A stretch of DNA of 64,000 nucleotides. Source: Conus ventricosus (lineage: Eukaryota > Mollusca > Gastropoda > Neogastropoda > Conidae). Positions 36,787-50,780 of the stretch are shown here, piece by piece. A program made the position numbers and the translations under genes. Below the pieces are notes generated by a model that saw only the letters and a list, made by a program, of their open reading frames with translations, was not told the DNA's origin and made no database searches. The stretch is from NCBI GenBank assembly GCA_018398815.1, contig JAFLJL010014268.1, positions 20,001-84,000 of the forward strand, written 5' to 3'. The stretch's first letter is position 1; the number at the start of each line of letters is the position of its first letter.

Positions 36787-37900
36787 AGAGAGAGAGAATA
36801 ATAAATCTATATTCCTCTTACCCCACTTTCTTCCTCAGAAACTTCCAGAAAGGTTTACAACACTACTCCTTTGATGCAATTCACCTTTACTGTATTGTGT
36901 AGTAACGAAGTCTTACGTCACACCATTGGTATGTGTTTATTTCCCGTGTATGTGCCTTTTATTCAGGAATGCTGTTGTCAGTTTCAGTTTCTTGTTCTGC
37001 ACCATTTATCAGGAAAAATCGTATCTCTGTGGAGGATAGTCCAACATCTTTAACAAGTGTCATATTATTTCTATTCTTATTTAACTATATAGTGGAATCC
37101 GACAAAGGTCAGACTGTCAGGAATACAGGCATGCATCTTCCAACAAAGGGAAAGGGGAGGGGGAGAGGGCATGTCTCTGACAGAACCAAGAATGGAAGCG
37201 AACATATATAGGGCTTTTAACACAACAATGAAATACACAGACCAAAGGACTATCATGATTTTATGCACCAACTGACACAAAATCGAGACATCGTGCTCAG
37301 TACACGCATGTAAAGAACCATGACAACAAATGGGATTCATAGGGCAAATTTTGTCAGAAGAAGATTTACCTTGCAGAGCACACATTAAATTCATGAGAGG
37401 GGAAAATAGAAAAGTACCACATCTATTTATTCCTTTCACGTCATGCTGTTCCCAGGGAGGGCAGCCTAATTTAGACATAGATAACGGGTGTTGTGGCTTC
37501 AATATTATTACAAAAGAAACATTTATTAATGTCTGTATATTTACGTGCCTAAATAATAAAAGAAAACAATTATATCTAGATGATACCTTTTTTTCATCCA
37601 AATTAACAGAACAATGACATAATGATTTTGCTTTAACTGATGGATTTTCAATTACATATTGAATCCAGACGCAACACATCACATTTTAAACTCATTTTCC
37701 CTTCCATAGTTACTGTTATGTTTATTTCGCACGACCCGCATAAATAGGCCCCCCTATCCTCATCGTCGTGGCAGTAGATTCATTGATTTTATGGGGGTGG
37801 GGGGGGGGGGGGTCCAAACGAAGCATGAACTAAAAATGAAAAGAACAATCAGAGAACAAAAAGCATCCTCAATACATTATTTAATGACAAACTTCATAAT
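36177..37900 (+). repeat. 2-kb unit 4
   Basis: Begins with the expanded 44-bp repeat (next entry), then (GA)n at about 36,570-36,798, a shortened middle, and the GATTTTATGCACCAACTGAC and TCCCAGGGAGGGCAGC landmarks. The partner at about 45,600-46,990 is inverted. Confidence 0.8.
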
Positions 37901-37904
37901 ATCG

Positions 37905-37997
37905 AATGACATTATGACTCTCCGCCAAGACGGGTTTCATATGAAGAGAGGAAGGAGATGAATGACAAATGACAGACAGAGAGGAGAGAGAGAGAGT

Positions 37998-38028
<31 letters not shown>

Positions 38029-38030
38029 GT

Positions 38031-38082
<52 letters not shown>

Positions 38083-38929
38083 CGAACGAACGAACGAACG
38101 AATTTTATTTTCAGAGGGTAAAGGAATAAGCATCATTGCGTTTTTTTACATCCAGCCCTCCGGGCCCAAAAGAAATTTAAAAAAGAGGAAAAGAAGAAAA
38201 AAAGAATTAAAAAAAATTAAAGGGAAACTAACTCTTGAATATGAACTAGAAAATCGAAAAGGATACAAAATCTATGTCAGAGGAATCACCCAAAGGTGTG
38301 GAGACGGTTGGGGTTGGAGTGGATGGATGGATGGGGGGGACTAAAATTAAGAATGAGAAGAGGAGGGTGGAAGAAAAGGAAGAAACTGATAAGAAAAATG
38401 AAACATTTTAACAACAGAGTCAGTATATTGGTAGATCTTTGGAAAATTGTGTAAGATCAGAAAGTTTACAATCAAGTTCGTAAAAACATGGATTTAAACT
38501 TACTATGTTGGTTTTCGTATGTTTAGTTTTTAATTCTGGGATATTATTCCACAGCCAGCCCCGTCAAATAAGCAAGGCTTGATTGCAAAAATTAAATTGA
38601 TGGGAAGGAAGATGTTTTTTATGCGAATGTCGATGATCATTAGAAAGTAAATATATTCCATAAATAGTAAGGGGCCACTGCCGTGTAGTATTTTATGCAC
38701 AAAGATGCTTTGGTGTACAATAAGTTGGTCTTAAAAAATGGAAGGATACCTTCTCGTTCATAATCAGGGTGCCCTAGCGAGGGTTCCTTCAATTGTTGTT
38801 TTTGACAAGCCTCTCTTGTATTACATCAATTGTTTAAAGCAACTTACTGCTAGCTAAAAAAATCCCGGAGTGGTCGAGAGGCTTAGTCAATCTATGGTTG
38901 AATATAAGATTGAACAAAAATTTTCTGAA

Positions 38930-39009
<80 letters not shown>

Positions 39010-39249
39010 AGAGAAATAACGAATACAGATACAAATACGAATATTTTAAACAGTTTTAAGGCCAGAACCCCATTATGAAGGGCAATACATACAATCAAAC
39101 AAATTGATTTAGATTAAGATCAAGATCAGAAAACCATTGTAACGAAATACCATGACAATAACTGAAATGAATCATTAGATGATGTATTAGGTACACCATG
39201 CAGTTTTTTTCTGTGCTTCACACGACAACACCCACACCACACACACACA

Positions 39250-39280
<31 letters not shown>

Positions 39281-39371
39281 CACACCAACAAGCACACACA
39301 CACACAACGACACACACAGCACACACACACACCCACACACACACACACACCACTCACACACACACACACCT

Positions 39372-39406
<35 letters not shown>

Positions 39407-39540
39407 CCCACACAAAGCACACACAACACCCACCCAGTACACACAGGACACAGCACTAACTAAACACACACACACACACCCACAACACCCACTCACACGA
39501 CAGCAGTAATTACTAACCGTTGAAATGACATAGGTTCGGT
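37905..39540 (+). repeat. unit 5, carrying a LINE 3' end and a (CA)n tract
   Basis: The unit start (37,905-37,960) is followed by (GA)n(GAAC)n, the LINE fragment (minus), another (GA)n at 38,931-39,009 and an imperfect (CA)n tract at 39,230-39,495. The partner is about 44,160-45,570, inverted. Confidence 0.78.
38083..38930 (-). mobile_element. LINE 3' end (left-arm copy)
   Basis: The minus strand equals 44,566-45,385: ORF2 C-terminal pieces, then TGATGCTTATTCC and AAATAAAATTCG with a (TTCG)n tail (seen here as (GAAC)n at 38,079-38,100). It is flanked on both sides by (GA)n. Confidence 0.75.
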
Positions 39541-39860
39541 AGAATACTTTGCTGTGATATGTTTAGGTCTGAGATTATATAGTACAGGTGGTCAACAACA
39601 ACAAAGAACGTTTCATCTTCCCTTGCTTGAACACAAAAACGGCATATGAATTCGAGACACCGGCAGGTTTGGAATATCATAAACGATGCAGCAGAAACAC
39701 CAATTTAAATATAGCCAATATGCGCATAATATATCGATTCATTTTGGATTATAGTTCAAACTCAAGACGGTGTTACTTAAATGTCCTGTACTGCAAGAAA
39801 TCTATTGCTTTGATAGACATGTTCATGCCAGTCCCTGCCATGTCACAGTCAATTAAATGA
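39541..39860. other. inner part of left arm next to the turn, no gene seen
   Basis: Matches the reverse complement of 43,894-44,160, the last sequence before the N gap. A 90-codon plus-strand frame at 39,588-39,860 is not supported, because the partner does not keep it. Confidence 0.6.
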
Positions 39861-39949
39861 GAGGAGAGGAGAGAGAGAGAGAGAAGGAGAGGAGAGAGAG
39901 AGAGAGAGGGAGGGCGAGAGAGAGAGATAGGAGAGCGAGAGAGGAGTTG

Positions 39950-40000
<51 letters not shown>

Positions 40001-42167
40001 GAGAGAGAGAGAGAGATAAGAGGAGAGAGAGATGAGAGAGAGGAGAGAGAGAGAGAGAGAGATTGGAGAGAGAGAGGTACAGACTATCATTCCTCTTCCT
40101 CTTGCCCTCACTTTCAGACTCCCGCATCAACAGACAGATTTAAATCTCTATGGAGTGAGTCATCGAATGACATGTGCTTTGTTACTATATTTTGAAAGGA
40201 TTGTTTCGGACGGAGAGGTCAAGAAATAACTGGCATAGTAAATTCACGAAACAAAAACGTCTCCCAGACCGCAACAACCATAAAGATGCGATCAGGTGAG
40301 TTTCTGTTGGAATATTTGTGTCGCCCCTGAAATAAGAAAGCATTTGAGCAATTCACCTCAACTGGTGTTGTGTAGAAAACAAGTCTCACTTCCCACCTTG
40401 TTTTGTGTTTATTTATATGTATTCCACCTGTCATCAGGAATACTGTTGTCTGTTTCAGTTTTCATGTTTTGCAACTATGTACAGAAAATCAAATACCGTT
40501 TATGAAGATTGTAAAGTTTTCGCTAGTGTGGCTTGTCTACTAACGTCTTATCCAGCTTACATAAATGAAACTCCCGGCCAGAGTCACAACACTCAGGAAT
40601 AAAGGCATGGCCATCTTGAAAAAAAAAAGAGAATGAATGCGTAAAACTAATGCTAATTTTAATAACGTTATATCGCGAAGGCAACATACAAACAAAACAG
40701 CCACTGACTGAATGCAACTCTTCAATAGCAAAGATAAGGAAATGATACATTTGCTTCATATTTCAAACGTTTATAAGGGTGTAATTTAGAACGACAAGAG
40801 GTCCCAACACGGAGCAGTAACAGAATATTGATCATCTTTGTTAAATACACACGAAGCTGTAGCACAAATAGGGAGTAAGGGGAACACAAGTGTAGGCTAA
40901 CAATTTCTCCATTGGGAGGGGGGAGAGGGTAGGGGAGTTAGGGGTCAGGGTCCAATGAGAGAACCAAGACGGGAATCAAATTCTAGGTGTTGAGCTCAAA
41001 GCGCCGTGAAACTAACACAATGATTATACAGAGACAAAAAAACAGCTGGTTTTCTGCAATTACGACAAGAAATCGAGATTTCTTATGCTCAAATCATGCG
41101 CTTCTGCACGTCAAGACCCATACAAAAACAGACTACGGGGCAAAATGCCAGTAGGGAAGTATACGCCTGAGGAGCGTACAACTATGTACAGGAGGGGCAA
41201 AAAAGGAAAGAAAAGAAAACGGCTTGTGTTTCGTGTCCTGAACATTGAAATAAGGATTGATCTGAATAAACTGGAATGGAAGTTATAATTACATCGAACC
41301 AGAACCCAACAATTTAACATTTTAAAAACTCCATTTTTCGAGATTTTTCTTTTTTTCCCGCCGTACGACCTAGCATAAGTAGTTAACATACTAACTCGTC
41401 GTGGCAATAATAAAACTAATCTATGTCCAAATAAGCGTGAACTCTTATTAAAAAACAACAACAACAACAATAGCAATCCAGAGAAACAAAACAAAAATGC
41501 TTACTTCCATTTGTAAGTGCTTCGTTCATGTTATTCCAGAGCCGTTTGAACAAAAGGTAGGAGGGAGAAACGAAACGCAGGCTAACCAATTCTCCTCCCG
41601 CACTATGCCAGTGTCCTTGGCAAAAAGATTAAAAAAAGTTGAGGGAAGGGGGGCATCTCTGTGAGAGACCCAAAACGAGAGCAAAAATTTAGGGCGCTGA
41701 ATAAGAAACAATGTACAAAACCGATCAACACTAACTCATGAGTATCATCTGAAACGAAAAATCCATATAAATATCCAGCAATACCGCACGTAAAAGAACA
41801 AAATCTGCAGGAGAGTATTCCCGTTGAAGAGTAAACAAATATATATGTAGAGAGGGAAAAAAAACGAAATTAAGGCGTAAAGAGTGGGGAAAAAAGAAAA
41901 AAAAAAAACCAAAAAAGGGAAAGGAGGAGTAGGGAGGAAATAAAAGACGGGAAGAAAAAGTAGGGGGAAAAAGTAAAAGGGGAAAAAAACAAAAAAAAAA
42001 AGGGAGGAAAAGGACCGAGTCTGTATCCTGCAAAAACCGTCCCAGGGAGGGCATCAGGATTCCACATAAAGAAATGAGTTTGTGCTTTCACAATTATACA
42101 ATAGGTTACAATATGTAAATGTCAAATTATTGACGCTGCCATCCACAAAACAACAACACACACCACA

Positions 42168-42199
<32 letters not shown>

Positions 42200-42530
42200 G
42201 GGGGGCACACACACACACACACACAAACACACACTTTCTCTCACCACTCTCTCTCTCTCTCTCGCACTCTCTTTCACATCTCTTTCTCTCTCACTTCTCT
42301 CTCTCTCACTCTCTCTCTATCCCCCATCTCTCTCCCTCTCACTCTCTCTCTCTCTCTACTCGCAGCTCAAATTTGTTTAGATATGATTTTATCTGCCATC
42401 AAATTAACAGAACATAAAGTAAAGATTGGGATTTGATGTAACTGATGGACCATAAAATCATTTTGAGTCAGGAACAAACACATGACAAAAATTACCATCC
42501 ATTTCTTCTTATAACTCAAAAATGATTACT
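39861..42530 (+). repeat. units 6 and 7, without partner in the window
   Basis: Starts with (GA)n at 39,861-40,078 and continues with unit landmarks (TTTGTCGCCCCTGAA near 40,318-40,332; CACTCAGGAATAAAGGCATG near 40,589). At about 41,525 the sequence jumps to the second half of another unit (GAGCCGTTTGAACA, CGCAGGCTAACCAATTC), which ends with (CA)n (about 42,155-42,230) and (TC)n (about 42,235-42,360). Many small deletions. Any inverted partner would lie in the N gap. Confidence 0.7.
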
Positions 42531-42893
42531 CATCGTCCGTGGCAAATAATAAAACAATTCGTGGCATTAATATGGTTTGTGGTGTGGGTTTATCTCGCTA
42601 CTCTTGGAGCTGGTGAACGGAACTTCATACTCAAATGTTTTGAAATTACATAATGTGAGTCACAAAGTACACAATACTAATCCTTTCTTGCATGGAAAAA
42701 CGATTCTGGAATCGTCCAAGCCCAGCAGCAAAACAATTGTTTAATTCTATTCTGAGTGTGAGGCAGGCAGTGAGATCCGCCTGTACTCTCTCTGAAATCA
42801 GGTCCGCTGAGATGCTTTTTTGATATGAAAGCAGAGTGATAGACGTGATCACCACCCCGGAATCAATTCCGTTCATGTTGCTTATGGTTCAGC
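42531..42893. other. unique sequence before the gap, no gene seen
   Basis: No match to the unit family or to the right arm. It contains AAATCAGGTCCGCTGAGATG and similar, without a convincing reading frame. Confidence 0.55.
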
Positions 42894-43893
42894 NNNNNNN
42901 NNNNNNNNNNNNNNNNNNNNNNNNNNNNNNNNNNNNNNNNNNNNNNNNNNNNNNNNNNNNNNNNNNNNNNNNNNNNNNNNNNNNNNNNNNNNNNNNNNNN
43001 NNNNNNNNNNNNNNNNNNNNNNNNNNNNNNNNNNNNNNNNNNNNNNNNNNNNNNNNNNNNNNNNNNNNNNNNNNNNNNNNNNNNNNNNNNNNNNNNNNNN
43101 NNNNNNNNNNNNNNNNNNNNNNNNNNNNNNNNNNNNNNNNNNNNNNNNNNNNNNNNNNNNNNNNNNNNNNNNNNNNNNNNNNNNNNNNNNNNNNNNNNNN
43201 NNNNNNNNNNNNNNNNNNNNNNNNNNNNNNNNNNNNNNNNNNNNNNNNNNNNNNNNNNNNNNNNNNNNNNNNNNNNNNNNNNNNNNNNNNNNNNNNNNNN
43301 NNNNNNNNNNNNNNNNNNNNNNNNNNNNNNNNNNNNNNNNNNNNNNNNNNNNNNNNNNNNNNNNNNNNNNNNNNNNNNNNNNNNNNNNNNNNNNNNNNNN
43401 NNNNNNNNNNNNNNNNNNNNNNNNNNNNNNNNNNNNNNNNNNNNNNNNNNNNNNNNNNNNNNNNNNNNNNNNNNNNNNNNNNNNNNNNNNNNNNNNNNNN
43501 NNNNNNNNNNNNNNNNNNNNNNNNNNNNNNNNNNNNNNNNNNNNNNNNNNNNNNNNNNNNNNNNNNNNNNNNNNNNNNNNNNNNNNNNNNNNNNNNNNNN
43601 NNNNNNNNNNNNNNNNNNNNNNNNNNNNNNNNNNNNNNNNNNNNNNNNNNNNNNNNNNNNNNNNNNNNNNNNNNNNNNNNNNNNNNNNNNNNNNNNNNNN
43701 NNNNNNNNNNNNNNNNNNNNNNNNNNNNNNNNNNNNNNNNNNNNNNNNNNNNNNNNNNNNNNNNNNNNNNNNNNNNNNNNNNNNNNNNNNNNNNNNNNNN
43801 NNNNNNNNNNNNNNNNNNNNNNNNNNNNNNNNNNNNNNNNNNNNNNNNNNNNNNNNNNNNNNNNNNNNNNNNNNNNNNNNNNNNNNNNNNNNN
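42894..43893. other. assembly gap of exactly 1,000 Ns
   Basis: A run of 1,000 N. The round number indicates a scaffold gap of unknown size. It lies at the turn of the inverted duplication, so the link between the arms is not supported by sequence here. Confidence 0.99.
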
Positions 43894-44173
43894 CTCCCGG
43901 GTTTGTCAATAAGCCGTATGTAGTTTAGCAACTAGATTTTAATCCCGAACAATGAATTCGATAATTATATGCGCATATTGGCTAAATATTAAATCTTGGT
44001 GTTTCTGCTTGATCGTTTAGATATTCCAACCCTGCGGTGTCGAATTCATATGCCGTTTATGTGGTCAGCAAGGGAAGATGAAGTTCATTTTTTATGTTGC
44101 TGTTATTAATCTCAGACCCAACTTATCCAGCCAAAGTATTCTACGACCTTGTCTTCAAGGTAGTTTACTGCTG

Positions 44174-44177
<4 letters not shown>

Positions 44178-44252
<75 letters not shown>

Positions 44253-44282
44253 GTGGTGTTGTGTGTGGTGTGTGTGTGTGTG
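44178..44282. repeat. (GT)n microsatellite
   Basis: Nearly pure GT. It is the partner of the imperfect (CA)n tract at 39,230-39,495, which is 2.5 times longer and more interrupted. Confidence 0.96.
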
Positions 44283-44524
44283 AAGCACAGAAAAGACTGC
44301 ATGGTGCTACCTAATACCTCATCTAATGATTCATTTCAGTTATTGTCATGAATTTCTTACAATGTTTTTCTATCTTTATCTTAATCAAATTCAATTTGTT
44401 TGATTGTATGTATGCCCCTTCAAAATGGGGTCTTGGCCTTAAAACTGATTAAATATTCGTATTTGTATCTGTATTCGTATTCTCTCTCTCTCTCTCTCTC
44501 CTCTCTCCTCTCTCTCTCTCTCTC

Positions 44525-44562
<38 letters not shown>

Positions 44563-44565
44563 CAG

Positions 44566-45385
44566 AAATTATTTTTTCAATCTTATATTCAACCAAATAT
44601 TGACTATGCCTCGACACTCCGGGATTTAGCTAGCAGTAAGTTGCTTAAACCATTGACTAGTATATACAAGAGAGCTGTCAAAACAACAATTGATGAACCC
44701 TCGCTAGGGCACCCTGATTATGAACGAGAAGGTATCCTTCCATTTAAGACCAAACTATTGTACACCAAAGCACTCTTTTGCATAAAATACTACACGGCAG
44801 TGCCCCTTCCTATTTAAGGAATATATTTTACTTCTAATGATCATCGACATTCGCATAAAAAACATCTTCTTTTCCCATCAATTAATTTATGCAAATCAAG
44901 CCTTGCTTATTCTGGGGGCTGGCTGTGGAATAATATCCCAGAAAAAACTAAAAAACGAACCAAACACTAGTAAGTTTAAATCCAATGTTTTTACGAACTT
45001 GATGTATCTGTCTGATCTTACATCACTTTATCCCAAAGATCTACCAATAACTGCTCTGTGTAAATGTTTCATTTTTCTTATCAGTTCTTCCTTTACTTCC
45101 AACCCTCCTCTTCTCATTCTTAATTGTCCCCCCATCCCACCCATCCCACTCCCACCCCCACCGTCTCCCACACCTTCTGTCGGTGTTCCCTCTGTACATA
45201 GATTTTGTATCCTTTCGTATTTTCATAGTTCATATTCAAGAGTTATTTTCCATTATTTTATATTAATCTTTTTTTCTTCTTTTCCTTTTTTAAATTTCTT
45301 TTGGGCCCGGGGGCTGGATGTAAAAAAAGCAATGATGCTTATTCCATTACCCTCTAAAATAAAATTCGTTCGTTCGTTCGTTCGT
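44566..45385 (+). mobile_element. LINE 3' end (ORF2 C-terminus, 3' UTR and (TTCG)n tail)
   Basis: The plus strand carries LLKPLTSIYKRAVKTTID (about 44,641-44,694) and LGHPDYEREGILPFKTKLLY (about 44,704-44,763) in one frame, resembling the C-terminal region of CR1/L2-group ORF2 proteins, followed by a TGGLWN-like end (GWLWNNIPE in a shifted frame). The 3' UTR is pyrimidine-rich and ends AAATAAAATTCG(TTCG)n. The insertion is bounded by (CT)n on both sides (44,480-44,565 and 45,391-45,495). It shares its 3' end with the long LINE at 53,458-57,475 and is a 5'-truncated copy. Confidence 0.75.
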
Positions 45386-45390
45386 TCGTT

Positions 45391-45496
<106 letters not shown>

Positions 45497-45559
45497 CTTT
45501 GCACATCTCATCTCCTCTCCTCTCTCATATGAAACAACCGTCTTGGCGGAGAAGTCATA

Positions 45560-48500
45560 CTGTCATTCGATAATATGAAGTATTCACTTAAAATGTAATT
45601 GAGGATGCTTTTTGTTTCTCTGATTGTTCTTTTCATTTTTAAGTTCATGCTTAGTTTGGACCCCCCCCCCAAAAAACAAAAAAAAAAAAAAATATGTATC
45701 TACTGCCACGACGATGTGATAGGTATTTATGCGGGTCGTGCGAAAAAACAGAAACTCTGGAAGAAAATGAGTTTAAAAATGTGATGTGTTGGTCTGATTC
45801 AATATGTAATTGAATAATCCATCAGTTAAAGCAAAATCATTATGTCATTGTTCTGTTAATTTGGAAGAAAAAGGTACATCTAGATATAATTGTTTTCTTT
45901 TATTATTTAGGCACGTAAATATACAGACATTAAAATGTGTCCTATTGTATAATATTGAAGCCACAACACCGTTCTCTATGTCAAATTCAGGTGCCCTCCC
46001 TGGGAACAGCATGACGTGATAGGAAAGACCTGGTACTTTTCTTTTTCCCCTCTATGAATATAATTGTGTGCTCTTCAAGGTAAACTTCTCTGCAAAATTT
46101 GCCATATGCAACCCATTTGTTGTCATGGGTTCTTTTACATGCGTGTACTGAGCAAGATGTCTCGATTTTTCGTCAGATGGTGCATAAAATCATGTAGTCC
46201 TTTGGTCTGTGTATTTCATTGTTGTGTTTAAACTCCCTATATGTTCGCTTCCATTTTGGTTCTTCAGAGACTGCCCTTCCCCCCTCCCCTTCCCTTTGTT
46301 TGGAAGATGCATGCCTTTATTCCTGACAGTTCTGACTTTGTCGGATTCCACCTATATAGTTAAATAAGAATAGAAATAATAATGACACTTGTTAAAGATG
46401 TTGACAATCCTCACAAGAGTATACGATTTTCCTGAACATGGTGCAGAACAAAGAAACTGAAACTGACAACAGCATTCCTGAATAAAAGGCACAATACACG
46501 GATAATAAACACAAACCAAGGTGTGACGTAAGACTTATTTACTACACAATACAGTAAAGGTGAAATTGTCAACAAATGGGTAAGTTTGTAACCTTTCTGA
46601 TGTTTCTGGGAGAAAGTGAGGTAAGAGGAATAAGAATTATTATTCTCTCTCTCTCTCTCTCCTCGTCTCTCTCTCTCTCTTTCTCTCCTCTCTCTCTCTC
46701 TGTTCTCTCTCTCTCTCTGTCTCTCACTCTCTCTCTGTCTCTCTCTCTCTCCTCTCTCACTCTTTTCTGTCTCTCTCTCTCTTCTTCTACTCTCTTCTCT
46801 TCTCTCTCTTCTCTCTCTTCTCTCATCCCCCTCTATCTCTCCTCTCTCCTCTCTTCTCTCTCATCTCTCTCTCTCTTCTTCTCTTCTCTCTCTCATCTCT
46901 CTCTCACCTTCTTTGCACCTCTCTTTCTTCTCTCTCATGTGAAACAATAATGTCTAGTAGAGGTGTCAGACAGTCATCCGAAAATACAAACTAAGCACTT
47001 AAAAATGGAAGTAAGCATGGTTTTTGTGTCTCTGATTGCTGGTTTTTGTTTGTTTTGTTTTGTTTTTTTAAAGTATGCTTATTTTGGATAAACAAATTCA
47101 TTTACTGCCACGACAATGTATTTCTTATTTATGTGAGTCGCGCGGAGAAAAAAGAAACTATGGAAGGTAATGAGATTAGTCATCTGGTTTGTTGGTACTG
47201 ATGGAATATAACTTTTGTCATCCATCAGCTACAGCAAATCATTATTCATTGTTCTGTTAATTTGCACAAAAAAAGAAACTTCTAAATAATTGTTTTCGTT
47301 TCTTGTTTGGGCAGGTCAATATAAAAGACGTAAAACTATTTTCTATTGTTAATATTGAAGCTGCAACACAGTTCTTCATGTGAAATTAGGTGGCCTCTCA
47401 AGGCACGGCGGGGCGCAAAGATAGACAAAGTACTATTCTTTTTTTCTCCCCACAAATGCATACATTTATGTGCTCTTCAAGGTAAACTTTCACACAGAAT
47501 TGTACTATATGCAAACCATTACTTGTTGTAGTTTATTTTACGTGTTGTAATCGCATGTTGAGCAAGGAATCTTGATTTCTGGAAGCGTGATGCCTGAAAT
47601 GATATGGTTATCTGGTTGTGTATCTCATAGTTTTTTTTTCCAAACGGCTTGAGTTTAACGCCCTCAATTTCGTTCCCGTTTTGGGTCTCTCACAGACCTA
47701 CTACCCATCCCCCACTCCCTTTTACATTTCTTATTTGTTTAACATCTTTGCCAGGTCATTATCATATTGACGGAGAAATTGTTGGCCTGGACTTGCCCCC
47801 GGACCCTCCTCCCCTGCCTCCCTCATTACCAGTTAGTTCAACAGCTCTGAGTTTATTCACGAGATGCTGACTATTCTGTTCCTGATGTTCCATGATGGAC
47901 TCATTGCAGCTCCAGATTATATGTTTAGAAGTGAAATGCGAAACAATCGTATCATTTCTTTTCTGTACTATTGGAGGAACTGCATCACACAACATTATCT
48001 TCCATTTGTATAGTGATTATCTGACACAATGTTCATAGAAATATAGTTACTGTGTTCATTCTTGCATTTGTTTATAGATGCATGCCTTTATTACTGAGTG
48101 TTCTGACTTTGTCAGATTTCACACACATAGTTAAAAGAGTTAGCAGACAATTGCACTGGTTCACAAAGTTAACAATCTTCACAACAGTATATGACTCCCC
48201 TGAACATAGCGTAGAACAAGAAACTAAAACTGACAACAACATTCCTGGGTGCAAGACACAATGCATTAAATAAACACAAAGCAAGGTGAGATGGAAGGCT
48301 TATGTACTACACAATACAGAACAGGTGAATGGTCAACACATATGTCCATCAGGGGCGACAAATGCACAGAACAGTACTCCCCTGATCGCACTCTCATGTT
48401 TGTTGAGATATGGAGACTATTGTTTCGTGCATTTCTATGCAGTTATTTTTTTTACTCTCCACGTCGAAGAAAATTATTTCAAAGATCAGCAACAAAGCAC

Positions 48501-48594
48501 TTTTCAATTCACTGACAATTTGTAGAGTTGTAATTTTTCTGTTGATACTGAGAGAAAAATTAAGGAAGAATTATAGTTCTTACCTCTGACATAT

Positions 48595-48662
<68 letters not shown>

Positions 48663-49614
48663 TTTACATCCCTCGTCTCTCCCCTCTCTCATGTGAAACA
48701 ATAACCTCTTGTGGGGGAGTCACACTGTCATTGGAAAATATTACCTGAGCACATAAAAGTGGAAGTAAGTTCGTTTTGTTGTCTCTCTGATTGCTTTTTT
48801 GTGTGTGTTAAGTTCTTTCTTATTTTTGAAAAAAAAAAAATTTACTGCCAAAAGGATGGTCAGTTATGTACCCAAGTCTTTTGTAAAAAAAAAGAGGAAA
48901 CGGGAAAAGAATAGGTGATGGGGTTTTTATGTGAGGTGGTTTAATGTGTTTGGGGTTTTTAAAAAATGTGATTTGGTTGACGATGTAATGAATGATCTTC
49001 ATTACGAAACCGCTATGTCATTGCTCCTTTAAATTTGAAAAAAAAAAATCCTTTATCAAAGATATGTTTTTTTTTATTGTTTAAGCAAAAATAAACTAAA
49101 AGTATTTTTTTATCCTTTAAAACCCCTTTTGTTTAATTTTGAACCACAACAGGGGTCTTTGTGTGATATTCAGATGCCCCCCCTTTGGGAACAGCAGGGG
49201 GGCCGCAATAGGGCAAAAGCCAGTGTCTTTTTTTTTTGTTCACTTTTCGTATTCGTTTTTTTGTGATCTGAAAAGGTGAACTTCAAAAAAAACTGTTTTT
49301 TCATTGAACCCTTATGTTGCCCGGGGTTTCCCTCTTACATGGGGTTTAATTGCAGTCTGAGCAGGAAATTTCGTTTTTCCGTCAGATGTGCATAAAATCA
49401 TGTAGTTTTCTGGTCCGTTTTTCTTACGGGTTTTTATTAAGGGACTTTGATTTTTAATGCCCTTACTTTCTTTCCCTGTTTTCTTTCTTCCCCACCCCGG
49501 TCCCCCCCCCTCCCCCAACTCCCCCCTGATTTGTTTAACTTCTTTGCAAGTTTTTTTTTAAAAAAGGGGGGGAAAATTTTGTTTCCCTTGCTTTTGGGGC
49601 CCCCCCCCCCCCCC

Positions 49615-49698
<84 letters not shown>

Positions 49699-50780
49699 AA
49701 TTCGTTAAAGGGTTTCCCGTTTATTCAGAAGCTGCTCAATTTTCTGTGTTATTGTTCAATGATAAAATTCCTTGCGTTTTCAAAAATTACACCTTTAAAA
49801 GTGAAATATATCACAAAAATATTTTTTTTTCCTGTGTTATTGGGGGGGAATTGTTTTTAGCAATATTATCTTTGTTTGGATGGTGGGTTTTTTGGTTTTA
49901 TGTTGAAAAAAAAAAAACCCAATTTTCGTGTTTCCTCGTACAATGCCTTTTTCCTGAGTGTTCTAACTGCCCCCATTCCCTTGGGTATCGGGAAAAAAAG
50001 AGGGTTGTAGAGAACCACTCCCCGTCGAAAATGTTGGGAAACTTCAGAAGGGAAAATGATTTTTCTGAACCTTTTGAAAAAGAAAAAATGAAAAAGGCAA
50101 ACAGCGTTCCTGAATGCCAGGGGCAATACATACCAATAAAAAACAACGGTGAGGCCCTAAGGCCTGTTTACTAACCTTTCGTACAGGGAAATTTTCAACA
50201 AAAAAGTCTTCATCAGGGGGCGACAAATGCACAAAAAAAAGTAAAACCCCCGATACATTCTAGTTTTTTGCGTTAAAAGGGACTGTTGTTTGTGCACTTT
50301 CTTTTGGGCAGTTTTTTTTTTTTCTCTCCTTGTCGGGAAAAAAATTTTTTCAAAGTACAGTTTCGAAAAGACAATTCAACTCCTTACATTTAATTTCAGT
50401 TTGTCCCTTTTTTTTTTATTGCCCTTTTTGGGGGGGAAAGAGAGGAGGTGGAAGGAAAAGAGAAATTGGGGTGTGTGTGTGTGTGGTTGTGTGTTTTGTG
50501 GGTGTGTGTGTGTGGTGGTTTTGTGTGTGGGTGTGGGGTGTGTGTGTGTGTGTGGTCAGTACAAAAACTTTTGTTTAAACTGACAGGAAATGGTTTCGTC
50601 AGTCAGCAGTTTTGTGTGGTGTGTTTTGTGTTAAATTTTAGATCTCCCCTCTCTTTTCTTTTCTCTCTATCTTTTTCTCTTCCTTCTCTCTCTCTCTTCT
50701 CTCTCTTCTTACTCTCTCTCTCTTCTTTCTCTGTTTCCTTTCTACCCCTTCTTTATCTCCTTCTCATATGAAACCAAAAA
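45560..50780 (-). repeat. inverted units of the right arm (partners of units 2, 3 and 4)
   Basis: Read on the minus strand, 50,780-48,740 matches unit 2, 48,770-47,300 matches unit 3 and 46,990-45,600 matches unit 4. Each carries a (CT)n or (GT)n tract at the same place: 46,646-46,935, 48,595-48,660, 50,468-50,556 and 50,643-50,765. A C-run of about 100 bases (49,594-49,696) replaces what is a G-run of about 20 bases in the other copies. Confidence 0.8.
49594..49696. repeat. poly-C tract of about 100 bases
   Basis: Nearly pure C, with one T. The equivalent place in unit 1 (12,290-12,309) is a G-run of 19. A run of this length is likely to be inflated or artificial. Confidence 0.95.

Noticed and set aside
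39588..39860. 90-codon plus-strand frame next to the turn
   Set aside because: The inverted partner at 43,894-44,110 does not preserve the frame and no motif is present.
42836..43931. Reading frames of about 350 codons across the gap
   Set aside because: They consist of unknown bases (N).
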